From Spirosoma sp. KCTC 42546 (GTDB lineage: Bacteria; Bacteroidota; Bacteroidia; Cytophagales; Spirosomataceae): a DNA stretch of 64,000 nt. Location: positions 3,286,001 to 3,350,000 of the forward strand of contig NZ_CP041360.1 of NCBI RefSeq assembly GCF_006965485.1, in the 5' to 3' direction. The position numbers were made by a program, and so were the translations under genes. The notes under the pieces are model-generated. The model was not told the origin of the DNA. It saw nothing but the letters and a program-made list of their open reading frames with translations, and did not search any database. This document shows, in pieces, positions 51,653-61,344 of the stretch (position 1 is the stretch's first letter; every line of letters starts with the position of its first letter).

Positions 51653-52330
51653 ATGATAAAAAGGAGGTTAGCTTGTTTCTACCTGATAATCGTCATGCTT
51701 TACCAGGGAAGGTCTGTTTTACGTGCTCAAAATAATACGCTGAACCAGTGTTTTGAAGAGCAAATCAATGCCAGGCACGCGGTAGTCACGAATAAATTGC
51801 CTAATCAATCTGCATCTGCATTGGGTGTACTTTTCGACCCTACACAGCAAAAGCTTCAGCAGATTGACCACGATTGGGCAGAATGCGTGAAAGGCCATCC
51901 TATACCTCTATCCACCTTTAAAACTCTCACTGGCGAATCCTATGATTCAGCTTCGTTAGCGGGTAAGATTGTCGTAATCAATTTCTGGTTCATGGGATGT
52001 GCACCCTGTCGGTCCGAAATGCCCGCATTAAATAGACTAGTAGATGAGTACAAGGGCAAAAATGTTCTCTTTCTCGGTTTTACTCCTGACAGATCGGCTT
52101 CGTTAAAACCCGATTTTTTTCAGCAGAATCGATTTGATTTTACCATAGTCCCTGATGCTAAAAACATGGCAAGTTCATTCCATTTCATGGGGTACCCAAC
52201 TACCTATGTAGTAGATCAACGAGGTATTATTCGCGAAGCCTGGCTAGGAGGGGGTGGACTCAATAAACTTTATCCTTATTACAAAGCTAAAACTGCCATC
52301 GACACATTATTGCTGATGAGTAGTAAGTGA
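51653..52330 (+). CDS. TlpA/ResA-like thioredoxin-fold protein
   Basis: A 225-residue exported protein with an N-terminal signal (ACFYLIIVMLYQG) and a C-terminal thioredoxin domain (about 82-222). The redox motif is C116-A-P-C119 in FWFMGCAPCRSEMPALN, and the cis-Pro lies in GYPTTYVVD. Such proteins keep envelope cysteines reduced, often for cytochrome c maturation. The 80-residue stretch before the domain is unassigned. Confidence 0.88.
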   Translation: MIKRRLACFYLIIVMLYQGRSVLRAQNNTLNQCFEEQINARHAVVTNKLPNQSASALGVLFDPTQQKLQQIDHDWAECVKGHPIPLSTFKTLTGESYDSASLAGKIVVINFWFMGCAPCRSEMPALNRLVDEYKGKNVLFLGFTPDRSASLKPDFFQQNRFDFTIVPDAKNMASSFHFMGYPTTYVVDQRGIIREAWLGGGGLNKLYPYYKAKTAIDTLLLMSSK

Positions 52331-53021
52331 TCTCCTTATCAGTAATGGAATTGTATACGTATGGTAAATGTTTCATGACTAGCTTACTCTCAGCTAATTT
52401 AATCTTAATAGAGCTAAGCTGATGAATAGTGATTGAAATGACAGCAACTCATTTTAAACAGATAATCCGCATAAATTCTAAGCCAGAGCCCGTTTCTCAT
52501 GTTCCGAATTGACTACCCCAAAATCAATTAAATCATCAATGGGTTAAACCACATCAGGTTGTTTTGTGCCCATACGCCACATATGTGTGGAAAGTCTACT
52601 CCTTTTTCCACAACTTCTATAGTATGTTGAGGAATCGCTAAAAATGTAATTAACTGACTATCAGGAATATTAGGATGATATTAGTAGTTTGGCACAATTT
52701 GCGCTATAGAATAAGCAACATAGAATCAGCTAGCTGCCAGCAACCAAAGGCAGTGTATTTATAGATTGCATACTCAACGTTAAGAAAACTGAAAGAAAGA
52801 AGCCTGGCAATAGTCAGGCTTCTTTCGCTTTAAGCAGAGTACGCATTTACTACAGCGGTGCTGATTACGCTAGGTAAATGAGACTAATTACTGATACAGT
52901 CGTTGGTTCTTTTATGGCCGTTGTTTCTGTACGAATCAGCTCAGGAAGGTTGTGCAGCCATATAGAATTTTTGAGTATATTTACTCCTAAAGGATGATTG
53001 AATGGGGCGGGGCTGTATCTA
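52331..53021. other. Long gap with one isolated terminator
   Basis: 690 bp with no supported gene. The only clear signal is the strong hairpin at 52795-52826, more than 460 bp after the nearest upstream stop. A small RNA ending at that hairpin is possible. Confidence 0.45.
52795..52828 (+). terminator. Isolated 12-bp hairpin
   Basis: GAAAGAAGCCTG (52795-52806) pairs perfectly with CAGGCTTCTTTC (52815-52826). The T-rich right arm gives it a terminator-like end, though the T run is interrupted. Confidence 0.65.
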
Positions 53022-53429
53022 ATGATGAAAAAAATAATCTTCTTTCTGGGGCTGGGTTGTTCTTTGTTTACAGCCTGTCAACCGTCTGTAGAAGCTTCGA
53101 CAGCCTATAATGTAGCTGGTGTCTACCAACTTGTTGGATATACCACACCGACTATAGGAGATGATAATCCCACTGGCACTGTAAGTGCTACTCAGATTGA
53201 TGGACAACACGTCAATCTGGTGGTTAAAGGGACATCGGGCAAAGTGAAAATTACTTATTTATATAACAACGTTTATGTAGTTAGTGCTAGTCAGGCCATT
53301 GCAGGCCAGGATACGTATAGCTTACTGTATAAAGGTCACCAGATTGGGGTGGCAGGCAATGACGCCATCAGCCGATATGTAGAGTTATACCCCTCAACAA
53401 CAATCACTCTAAAAGGGATAGAGTTTTAA
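53022..53429 (+). CDS. Lipoprotein of unknown function
   Basis: A 135-residue protein from the ATG pair at 53022/53025. The signal KIIFFLGLGCSLFTAC has a good lipobox (LFTAC). The mature part is beta-rich (VAGVYQLVGYTTPTIG, VNLVVKGTSGKVKITYLYNNVYVVSAS) and may be a small lipocalin- or sandwich-like domain. The family is not recognised. Confidence 0.72.
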   Translation: MMKKIIFFLGLGCSLFTACQPSVEASTAYNVAGVYQLVGYTTPTIGDDNPTGTVSATQIDGQHVNLVVKGTSGKVKITYLYNNVYVVSASQAIAGQDTYSLLYKGHQIGVAGNDAISRYVELYPSTTITLKGIEF

Positions 53430-53568
53430 GTGGATAGCCAATCGAACCATAAGGTATAGGCTCAATAATTGCCATTTATGCCTGACTGCTAGCCAACAGT
53501 ATAAATAGCTTTTTAATCTCTTTTTAATGTTACTACCCATGTGATGCATGGTGTGATTGGACGGGAAT

Positions 53569-53602
53569 AAAAAATGCCGACTCGGATGGGTCGGCATTTT
53601 TT
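53569..53602. terminator. Bidirectional terminator
   Basis: AAAAAATGCCGAC (53569-53581) pairs perfectly with GTCGGCATTTTTT (53590-53602), with an A run on one side and a T run on the other. It lies between the convergent genes ending at 53429 and 53679. Confidence 0.9.
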
Positions 53603-53678
53603 GTTCGTATGGTACTGATAGGTTTATTTACGAATGTTAGTTTCCGCGTGCATACATAGTGAAGTAAGACGAGACAGC

Positions 53679-54041
53679 TTACCAGTATTTATTTGCTTGG
53701 ATGGAGTCAGTACGTTCTTGGGTACTAGTTAGGTAGCTATCAGCCAAATTAGGGTAGAGCCCTAAGATGGTGACCACTTCACGCCAATAGTCGTACAAGA
53801 ACCAGTGCAAATTCAACGACTCCGACTCGTCAATTTGCTCGAAGGCGGCAAGCATGGCCCTGTCCTGGAGGGGGTGAGCCTTTTTAATGACAAATCTTAA
53901 CCCAGAATATATAGCATTCAACTCCAGGCGGCTAAACTCGGCACCCCACTGCCGGGGCGGAATACCCGGAAAGACTACCTCCGTGGCAATGAATGTCTTG
54001 ATGTATTCTTTCAGTAAATGGATGTTTATGGGAGAGGCCAT
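53679..54041 (-). CDS. Unknown protein, paralogue C of the three-copy family
   Basis: A 120-residue protein from ATG 54041, the start shared with copy A. It is nearly identical to copy A through about residue 95 (IPPRQWGAEFSRLELNAIYS) and then differs in its tail (STQERTDSIQANKYW). Here the leader is in frame, so an N-terminal extension of 33 residues (starting at 54140, with KNGVLARFWHRFM) is possible. In copy A a TAA prevents that. The role is unknown. Confidence 0.75.
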   Translation of the reverse strand: MASPINIHLLKEYIKTFIATEVVFPGIPPRQWGAEFSRLELNAIYSGLRFVIKKAHPLQDRAMLAAFEQIDESESLNLHWFLYDYWREVVTILGLYPNLADSYLTSTQERTDSIQANKYW

Positions 54042-54172
54042 GACGATTGTAGTTTTTTGCATGAAACGATGCCAAAACCTTGCCAATACTCCGTTTTTAT
54101 GAGTGAACGGATAAATATTTGCCATATATTTTCGAGTCACTAAAAAACTGTATATCTATAGTTTACGCCTTT
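53730..54172 (-). repeat. Dispersed repeat copy C (inverted relative to copy A)
   Basis: About 440 bp of near-identity to 29097-29540, covering the coding region and about 130 bp of leader. The two copies are 24 kb apart and in opposite orientation, so recombination between them could invert the region between. Confidence 0.8.
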
Positions 54173-54455
54173 TAATAAACTATTAATAATGATTGACTAT
54201 TTATATGATATTAATTACAAATAGATCTTGCCTATCCTTATAATTTCGTGTATCCTGTTTAATTTCTTTGTTAATAAAATAGTCGCCATTAAGCCAATAC
54301 CCAGCCCAATGTCTACCAAAAATCAGGTGTTAACCAGCTATTACGTATATAGTACAAAGTAAGTTTTGGAATAATACCTTCCGTGTATAGGAGCTATTTA
54401 CATCCTGTTCGACTAATCAGCCCAGTTTGGCATATATTGGCGAATAGAATGTTCA

Positions 54456-54463
54456 TACCTTTG
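54456..54463 (+). promoter_or_regulatory. -7 box upstream of gnd
   Basis: TACCTTTG fits TAnnTTTG and lies 134 bp before the gnd start, implying a long leader. A TTTG at 54426 is a possible -33 partner, though the spacing (26 bp) is longer than usual. Confidence 0.5.
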
Positions 54464-54597
54464 CAAAGTAACTTGAGCAAGCTATTCTATTTAATAGAAA
54501 ACAAAGCGTAAGCATGAATATGAGTAGGAGCAGCCATGAGCAGGTTTTTATTAGCAATACGTATTAGTTGTAGTCTATTTCAATAAAGTAAATCATA

Positions 54598-56052
54598 ATG
54601 ACAAAATCTGCAGATATCGGCTTAATCGGTCTGGCCGTAATGGGTGAAAATCTTGTGCTTAACATGGAAAGCAAAGGGTTTACCGTAGCTGTTTTCAATC
54701 GAACAGTTGAAAAAGTGGACAAATTTATCAGCGGAAGAGGGGCCGGGAAAAACTTCATTGGTGCCCATTCTATTGCCGAATTGGTTGCTTCTCTAAAACG
54801 CCCTCGTAAGGTGATGTTACTGGTAAAAGCCGGACAGCCCGTGGATGATTTTATTGAACAGATCATCCCGCATCTGGAACCGGGCGACATTATCATTGAT
54901 GGCGGGAATTCTTATTTTCCAGACACCATTCGCAGGACCAGGTACGTAGAAAGTAAAGGGTTTCTTTATATTGGAACCGGTGTTTCTGGTGGAGAAATTG
55001 GCGCATTACACGGCCCTTCTATGATGCCAGGTGGTAGTGCGGATGCGTGGCCAGCGGTGAAAGGTATTTTTCAATCAATTGCAGCCAAAGTAGACGATGG
55101 TACGCCTTGCTGCGATTGGGTAGGAAAAGATGGTGCCGGTCACTTTGTGAAAATGGTGCACAATGGGATCGAGTATGGCGACATGCAGATTATTGGCGAA
55201 GCTTATCAGATCATGAGAGATCTGCTGGGGATGAGTGCTGATGAGATGCATGAGGTATTCAAAAAGTGGAATACCGAAGAGCTGGATTCGTATCTGATTG
55301 AAATTACAGCCGACATCATGGCCTACAAAGATGAAGACGGTACACCGATGGTGGATAAAATCCTGGATACCGCTGGGCAAAAAGGAACAGGTAAATGGAC
55401 GGGAACGGCCGCCCTTGATCTGGGTATTCCACTAACTCTGATTGGTGAGTCGGTATTTGCTCGGTTTCTATCAGCGCAAAAGGAAATGCGGGTGGAGGCC
55501 TCGAAAGTGATCAACGGACCCAAGCCCGAATTTAGTGGTGACAAGGCGCAATTGCTGGACGATTTAAAAATGGCTCTTTATGGTGCCAAAATCATTTCGT
55601 ACGCGCAAGGGTACAATCTGTTTATGGCAGCTGCCAAGGAGTATGACTGGCAACTGAATTATGGTGATATAGCCCTAATGTGGCGGGGTGGTTGTATTAT
55701 CCGCTCTGCCTTCCTCGGTGATATCAAAAAAGCATTTGATACCAATCCTGCCCTCCCACACCTATTGCTTGACGATTTCTTCAAACAAAAAGTAGAAACA
55801 GCCCAGGACGGATGGAGACGGGTGTGTGCTGCTGCCCTACTCAACGGTATTCCTGCTCCTGCACTCACCTCGGCACTTTGCTATTTGGATGGTTTCCGTA
55901 GTGAATGGTTACCGGCTAATCTGTTGCAGGCACAACGAGACTATTTCGGTGCGCATACATACGAACGGATCGACAAGCCACGTGGACAGTTTTTTCATAC
56001 GAACTGGACAGGAGAAGGGGGAGATACGGTATCGACGGCGTATAATAGCTAA
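54598..56052 (+). CDS. gnd: 6-phosphogluconate dehydrogenase, decarboxylating
   Basis: A 484-residue enzyme of the oxidative pentose phosphate pathway that turns 6-phosphogluconate into ribulose 5-phosphate with NADP reduction. The N-terminal nucleotide fold IGLIGLAVMGENLVLNM is followed by FNRTVEKVD, IIIDGGNSYFPDT, GTGVSGGEIGALHGPSMM and GAGHFVKMVHNGIEYGDM with the catalytic Lys and Asn. Full length is normal for the dimeric long form. No zwf or pgl gene is adjacent. It ends before a strong bidirectional terminator. Confidence 0.96.
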   Translation: MTKSADIGLIGLAVMGENLVLNMESKGFTVAVFNRTVEKVDKFISGRGAGKNFIGAHSIAELVASLKRPRKVMLLVKAGQPVDDFIEQIIPHLEPGDIIIDGGNSYFPDTIRRTRYVESKGFLYIGTGVSGGEIGALHGPSMMPGGSADAWPAVKGIFQSIAAKVDDGTPCCDWVGKDGAGHFVKMVHNGIEYGDMQIIGEAYQIMRDLLGMSADEMHEVFKKWNTEELDSYLIEITADIMAYKDEDGTPMVDKILDTAGQKGTGKWTGTAALDLGIPLTLIGESVFARFLSAQKEMRVEASKVINGPKPEFSGDKAQLLDDLKMALYGAKIISYAQGYNLFMAAAKEYDWQLNYGDIALMWRGGCIIRSAFLGDIKKAFDTNPALPHLLLDDFFKQKVETAQDGWRRVCAAALLNGIPAPALTSALCYLDGFRSEWLPANLLQAQRDYFGAHTYERIDKPRGQFFHTNWTGEGGDTVSTAYNS

Positions 56053-56110
56053 CCGAGTAGGCCGTCTCAAATTTTACAGGTTACTGTTCCAGTCATTTTG
56101 GTTTGACTGA

Positions 56111-56156
56111 ATTGAATGCTGCTGATTTACTGATACAGAAATCAGTAGCATTCAAT
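56111..56156. terminator. Bidirectional terminator between gnd and the kinase gene
   Basis: Arms 56111-56128 and 56139-56156 pair over 18 bp with one G-U pair around a 10-nt loop. T runs follow on both strands. The right end touches the kinase stop codon. Confidence 0.85.
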
Positions 56157-56157
56157 T

Positions 56158-58749
56158 TTAATCCCTGTGATTTACGGTAGTCTGCACATATTGTTCAATA
56201 AGAGGTAGGGCTGTTTCCACCTCCTTAATATACTGCCCAACAAGCGGAGATATAGCCGCAAAATCTTTCTTTGCCCCAATCAACGCTTCCGTTTCCAGAA
56301 TTAAGCGGGTAGCTTCGCTCATTCCGAGCATTTTTGTGTGCACTTGTTGGGTATGAATGATTCGTTTTATTTCGTCTATATCCTGCCGATCTAGCGCTAG
56401 CTTGAGTTGGTCAATAGCCGGTGGAGTCTCCTCCAGGTAGATGTCCAGTAATTCGATGGTTAATCCCTGATCATTGCCTACGGCCTTTAGGAGTGGCTCA
56501 ACGGAGAAACTAGTGGTAGGTGGAATAAGCGGTCCGTCTACCGTTGAAGTTGAGTCATCTGAAATCTTGACGGATAGATATTTTCGCAATAACAGCTGGA
56601 GTTCTTCCATCTGGAATGGCTTGGGAAGAAAATCATTCATACCCACTTTAAGGCATTCTTCCTGCTCACTAGGTAGGGCATGGGCAGTCATGGCAATAAT
56701 TGGGATTGTACTTTTCAGTTTTGACCGGATCTGGCGAGTTGTTTCGTATCCATCCATAACGGGCATTTGGAGGTCCATTAAGATCACATCAAATGAATTT
56801 CCGTTTAGCAGATCCAGCGCCTTTTGCCCATCCGCGGCAACTTGAGCCTGATAGCCTAAGCGCTTTAGGACTTGCAGAACTAGTTTTTGATTCATTAAAT
56901 TATCCTCGACGACTAAAACACGCACATTTCCTTCGATGGGCGTTGTTGTGGAAACAGGAGCCTGATGAACGCTGATCTGTTCTTTGGCAATCAGGTAAGG
57001 TATCTCCACAATAAACTGGGATCCTTTGCCTGGGGTACTTGTAACCGTAACGGAACCTCCCTGTAGTTCGGTCAGGGCTTTGACGATGTTAAGGCCTAAT
57101 CCCGTACCCCCGTAATACCGGGTTGTAAAGTCATCCGCTTGCTGAAAACGCTCAAAAATAGTTGGTAACATATCCGGGGCAATACCAATGCCTGTATCCT
57201 GCACAATGAAACGGACACGTACAGATTCGCTGGTTGCCTTTTCTCCTTGTTCAACACGCAACGTTATATGCCCATGCTTGGTAAATTTGATGGCATTGTT
57301 GAGCAGGTTGAGTATAATTTGAGTAAGCCGGGTGGGATCGCCTAAGAAAATAGTTGGTAGGTCTGGGTCGACCTTAACGATCAACTGTAAGCCTTTATCA
57401 GAAACGGAAGCTTGACACATCGACCTGAGCGAAGCGGTGAGCATCTGGATACTGAATGGAATGGATTCCAGTTTAATCATTCCTGCCTCAAGCTTGGATA
57501 TATCCAGAATATCATTGACAATGGTCAGCAGATTCTTACCCGCCGTTCGGATCAACCGAACAAACTCTTTCTGGTCCTGATCCAAAACTGTGGTATCCAG
57601 TAATTCAGAAAACCCAAGCATTGCATTTAAAGGCGTCCGAATTTCATGACTCATGTTGGCTAAAAAATCCTCTTTTACCTTTGCCGCTTTCTCGGCTATT
57701 TTCCTGGCTTCCTGTAATCGCTTTTGAGACTGGACGCGCTCACTAATGTCGATACTCGATGTAATTACATACTGTAATTGTCCCTGTGCATCATAAACGG
57801 GCGAAGCCGTACTCAGGAGTTGAATCGCTTTCCCATTTACCCGAAATTCAAGATCATCGGCCTGGGCTGGTTCACCTTTTAGAGCCCGGAAAGTAGGTCG
57901 CTGCTCAATCGGATAAGGCTCACCCTCTGGATAGCGGAAGAGCTGACCCCTGTTAAGTGCGTCTGAATAAGTAGTAAACTCTGTAATGTTATCGATTAAT
58001 TGAGAAGCTGCCTGGTTGGCATAATAGAACTGACCATGTTGATTAATGATGACAACCGAGACAGGTACTGCATCCAGTAATTTCTTGGTTTGTTGTTCGC
58101 TTTCAGTAAGCTGTTGGTTAAGACGGGTGCTTTTTTGTAAGGATTGAAAAAGCATATAAATAGCCCACAGGATCATAATTAAAGCCGTAATGGCTCCAAC
58201 CAGATTGCTGATTGTGGCATAGGAAGCAGATCGTTCGCTTTGGGCTACTCGGGTTTCGAGTAATACATTTTCGTAGCTCTCCGTTGCTTTTAATACTTGA
58301 TAAAACTGGCTACTAATGCTCAAAAAATGTGCAATGGAATCCAGGCGAGGCTTCCCCTGTTGAATGCCACCGGCTTTAAATAAGGAGCGGCTGCTAGCCA
58401 GTTTAGACTGAAAAAGGGTATCCAGTAGTTGTAAACGCTTAGTCTGGATCGAGTTATCGATTGTCAGGACTTGTATGCTTTTGAGCTGTTTGGTCATTTC
58501 ATGACTACTATGCTCAAAGTCTGATTTGAAATAGGGGTTGTTACTCTGCAAATACCCGCGCAAATCATTATCCATATTGGTTAGCAAGGCGAGTATACGT
58601 TGGGTTTTATTGAGCACCAGATAGGTATGCACTACCCAATTATTCATTCCGATTAATCGATAGATCGTCTGCCGTGCGTTGATACCAATGAGTACGGTAA
58701 TCAGTAAACCCAGAGCTACCATGAAGGAGATGCGTCGGTTTCGGTTCAT
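56158..58749 (-). CDS. Hybrid sensor histidine kinase with CHASE3-like, PAS, HisKA, GHKL, receiver and Hpt domains
   Basis: An 863-residue membrane kinase. Two TM helices (about 7-23 and 185-205) enclose a helical periplasmic CHASE3-like sensor. A PAS domain follows (about 222-340), then HisKA with His368 in NMSHEIRTPLNAML and the ATPase with N, G1 and G2 boxes (ILNLLNNAIKF, VQDTGIGIAPD, GGTGLGLNIVKAL). A receiver has Asp659 in VILMDLQMPVMDG, and a C-terminal Hpt-like domain has RIIHTQQVHTKMLGM, where the usual Lys after the His is Gln. It can run an internal phosphorelay. No response regulator gene is adjacent. Confidence 0.92.
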   Translation of the reverse strand: MNRNRRISFMVALGLLITVLIGINARQTIYRLIGMNNWVVHTYLVLNKTQRILALLTNMDNDLRGYLQSNNPYFKSDFEHSSHEMTKQLKSIQVLTIDNSIQTKRLQLLDTLFQSKLASSRSLFKAGGIQQGKPRLDSIAHFLSISSQFYQVLKATESYENVLLETRVAQSERSASYATISNLVGAITALIMILWAIYMLFQSLQKSTRLNQQLTESEQQTKKLLDAVPVSVVIINQHGQFYYANQAASQLIDNITEFTTYSDALNRGQLFRYPEGEPYPIEQRPTFRALKGEPAQADDLEFRVNGKAIQLLSTASPVYDAQGQLQYVITSSIDISERVQSQKRLQEARKIAEKAAKVKEDFLANMSHEIRTPLNAMLGFSELLDTTVLDQDQKEFVRLIRTAGKNLLTIVNDILDISKLEAGMIKLESIPFSIQMLTASLRSMCQASVSDKGLQLIVKVDPDLPTIFLGDPTRLTQIILNLLNNAIKFTKHGHITLRVEQGEKATSESVRVRFIVQDTGIGIAPDMLPTIFERFQQADDFTTRYYGGTGLGLNIVKALTELQGGSVTVTSTPGKGSQFIVEIPYLIAKEQISVHQAPVSTTTPIEGNVRVLVVEDNLMNQKLVLQVLKRLGYQAQVAADGQKALDLLNGNSFDVILMDLQMPVMDGYETTRQIRSKLKSTIPIIAMTAHALPSEQEECLKVGMNDFLPKPFQMEELQLLLRKYLSVKISDDSTSTVDGPLIPPTTSFSVEPLLKAVGNDQGLTIELLDIYLEETPPAIDQLKLALDRQDIDEIKRIIHTQQVHTKMLGMSEATRLILETEALIGAKKDFAAISPLVGQYIKEVETALPLIEQYVQTTVNHRD

Positions 58750-59113
58750 GCAATGACAGTCTAGTGGAAGCAGGCAAAAGACCAGTAAGCCATTAAAAAG
58801 CCTTGTTGGGCAGTTTAATGAGGAACGATACTGGCGCTATGTAAAGTAAACTGAAATAATTCGAAGCGTTTATGAAGTTAACTTAAATCGTAAAAAGAAA
58901 ATATTTATTCTATAATAAATTTATAAAAATAGAATATAGTATATAATTAATTTACTTTTTGTGTGTGAACAGAGATGCCTACATGTAGGATAAATAAAGA
59001 AATAACGGTGAGGGGCTTTACTAATAGCACAAAATTGCTGGACGCAAATTAATAGGGAAACATAATTTTAGTTTAGTGCCAGGAATGTGCACGCCACCAG
59101 TATTGGGAGATTT
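58750..59113. other. AT-rich gap without recognised genes
   Basis: 364 bp, strongly AT-rich around 58860-58960. It holds the promoter of the kinase gene, but I could not identify a good -7 box. No gene is seen. Confidence 0.4.
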
Positions 59114-59422
59114 TTAAACCCATGAAAGTAGTGCCACTGTATACGAAATCTTTTCCTGAAGCGCCATAAAAGTATCCTCCTGGAATTCTTTATCCTCATT
59201 AACGACGGAAAGCCGTAGCTCGTTTAATCCATTCCTGGTGTACTGGTCTAGCATAGCCCATATAGATGCCAGGCGGAGGTTGGTTGGATTAATCATCATC
59301 AACTGCTGAAATAACCCTTCTAGACGGCCTATTGCAAAATCAATTTCCAGATAATCAGCCTGGACAGTAAGCGCCTGAATGTACACATTCTGAGCCATGA
59401 CCTGAGCCATCAGAGTAAACAT
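59114..59422 (-). CDS. Small helical hypothetical protein
   Basis: A 102-residue, almost entirely helical protein with several Met and Leu residues (LEIDFAIGRLEGLFQQLMMINPTNLRLASIWAML). The start could also be at MAQVMAQ, four codons in. It precedes the kinase gene in the same orientation but over 360 bp away. The family is not recognised. Confidence 0.55.
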   Translation of the reverse strand: MFTLMAQVMAQNVYIQALTVQADYLEIDFAIGRLEGLFQQLMMINPTNLRLASIWAMLDQYTRNGLNELRLSVVNEDKEFQEDTFMALQEKISYTVALLSWV

Positions 59423-59480
59423 ATAAGTACTCGTTTAAGTAAAGCTGATACATTGTTTAGGAGAATTATCAAACAGGAGC

Positions 59481-59741
59481 TCAATTTAAAGCAGCCAGGG
59501 TCCTTTCATGTTGATCTTGCAGTTCACGTAATCGCTGTTGAAGTTGTTTCTTTTCCTCAAGAAGTGCCACGTTCAGGTGCAGCGAACGATTCATCTGATC
59601 AGTAAGTCGACAGAGCCGCTTCGTGTAGGCTAATTCAATTTTCTCTTCCTGATAGATATCGTGTTGATTATGAATGATTTGCTGAACGATTCGGGCCAGG
59701 TAACCTGCCCAAAAGGCGACGAATATTGCTAGAAAGATCAT
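59481..59741 (-). CDS. Small membrane-anchored coiled-coil protein
   Basis: An 86-residue protein with an N-terminal membrane helix (MIFLAIFVAFWAGYLARIV) followed by a coiled coil to the end (LHLNVALLEEKKQLQQRLRELQDQHERT). It is upstream of, and in line with, the gene at 59114-59422, 58 bp apart, so the two may form a pair. The function is unknown. Confidence 0.6.
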   Translation of the reverse strand: MIFLAIFVAFWAGYLARIVQQIIHNQHDIYQEEKIELAYTKRLCRLTDQMNRSLHLNVALLEEKKQLQQRLRELQDQHERTLAALN

Positions 59742-59875
59742 AACGTAAGAGACGTTTTATCTGACTAAGATACGACTAGCTTTTTGTTTATATTATTTGC
59801 TATATGTAAATATTTAGTGACCTTTTGATTTTAATCAGTCAAAACTATATCCTGTATCCCAATAAATTGTTAATA

Positions 59876-59974
59876 ATGAATACCAAAAGTCTCCATTCGA
59901 TCATTCTCAATTATATACTTTGTGCCCTGGTTGTCCTTTCGGCAATCGTCTTCGGATTACTGGTAATTCTTTAA
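59876..59974 (+). CDS. Very small single-helix membrane protein (32 residues)
   Basis: ATG 59876 opens MNTKSLHSIILNYILCALVVL, continuing SAIVFGLLVIL before TAA. Nearly the whole protein is one membrane helix after a short polar start. It is divergent from the coiled-coil gene. A similar design appears at 61345-61434. The evidence is composition only. Confidence 0.4.
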   Translation: MNTKSLHSIILNYILCALVVLSAIVFGLLVIL

Positions 59975-60630
59975 TATTCTGTCGACCTCAAGTTGAGCCT
60001 TATGGTATATAGCGGCTGAACGTCGAGTTTGAAAAAGATAGAATATCGGAAATCGCTTTGCCTGATAATGGGAAGAACGTAACAAAAAAACAGGCGAGGA
60101 GTCTCGAATGAGCGGAGTAAAGGAATGACCCGCAAAAGTTTACGGGTCATTGACCAAACTTAATCTTTACTTACAAATAAGGCCTTTAGCTATCCGGGTT
60201 AAATCAATAGAATTAGCCGATAGGATAAGGTAATACCGATAAACATTTCCTTCTTTTCGTAAACGTTACTAAACCAGAAGCACTCAAGTCAGGCCCACTT
60301 CCAGGCTGTTTAGACTGGAATGGGATCAACGTTTTTTAAGATAACTAAATGGAATTCGTGGTAGAGGTACCAAACAAATTAGTCCTAGTGCTGAATTGCC
60401 TTTTCGGCCGAGTCAATTAAGTAGGGGCGAGGATTGAATTGAAACTACAAGTGCATGTAATCCAAAAAACGCTGGCTCTACGAGGGCTGGCGTTTTTTTA
60501 TGAATCCAGGTGCCTGCACTTTTCGTTGATACCCTTATATACATTGAGTATGAGTACCGGCTTCGCTAAAGCCATCCGCACGTTTGCGGCTACTTGACCT
60601 GGTATTTTTGGTGATTAAATCTGCTCAACG
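59975..60630. other. Gap with one isolated terminator
   Basis: 656 bp with no supported gene. A clear terminator-like hairpin lies at 60464-60499, about 490 bp past the nearest possible ORF end. A small RNA or a long 3' leader may end there. Confidence 0.45.
60464..60499 (+). terminator. Isolated terminator hairpin
   Basis: AAAAAACGC (60464-60472) pairs with GCGTTTTTT (60490-60498), and a short inner stem CTC/GAG is possible. The T run gives a plus-strand terminator; the A run would also serve the minus strand. Confidence 0.75.
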
Positions 60631-61272
60631 ATGAAAGGGTATCTAGTGGTTTTGTTGTTGGTAACCCTCAGTACTGGTACTCCCGCATTTTCGCAAGATA
60701 AAATTGAGGGAATTGGCCGGTTTAAGATCGGGAAGGCTAGTCGTAGCCTTGTGCAGGCTATTGCCACTGAGACGGGAATGCCAATAGAAACAGTTGATTC
60801 AGCTATTAAAACAGAAAAATCGACCCAAAGTCAAATTGTAGAAATTAAATCAAATCTGATTACTAGTAAGGTCTCGCATACACCCCTCCACGCTCCAGTA
60901 TGTGAACATGTTCGGGTATTTTACATCAATAACTTCCGGGAGGCTGGCATTGAGCTTAAATCGGTATACTTATTCTTCAAGGATGACATACTCATAAAGT
61001 TTACCTGTTATGCAACATCTCAGTTGAATAGCGCTATGGAATTAAGCTATGGACAACCAGAGGTTACTATAACAAAATTATATTCAGACTGTGATTTAGA
61101 TGCTAAAAGCTTCCTTTTGACTTGGGCTAATGGAGGTATAACTGCTACATTAAGCTTACTGGTAAACTATGATGTTAACTGCCGGAAACGAGTGAACCAG
61201 GAATTTAGCATTGCTCTAAAAGAAAACTGTGCAGATTGCTGTGAAGAGATTGTAAACATTGAGAATAAGTAA
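60631..61272 (+). CDS. Exported hypothetical protein
   Basis: A 213-residue protein with a signal peptide (MKGYLVVLLLVTLSTGTPAFSQ). The mature part has paired cysteines (CEHVRVFYIN, CDLDAKSF, CRKRV, ENCADCCEE), suggesting disulfide bonds in the envelope. The pattern EGIGRFKIGKASRSLVQAIATETG at the front may be a small binding domain. The family is not recognised. Confidence 0.65.
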   Translation: MKGYLVVLLLVTLSTGTPAFSQDKIEGIGRFKIGKASRSLVQAIATETGMPIETVDSAIKTEKSTQSQIVEIKSNLITSKVSHTPLHAPVCEHVRVFYINNFREAGIELKSVYLFFKDDILIKFTCYATSQLNSAMELSYGQPEVTITKLYSDCDLDAKSFLLTWANGGITATLSLLVNYDVNCRKRVNQEFSIALKENCADCCEEIVNIENK

Positions 61273-61344
61273 TACATAGGGGTGTTACTCGGCAAGCAGA
61301 CTTGTAGAGTGAACGGAAATATGGGATTATAATACTACTAATCA

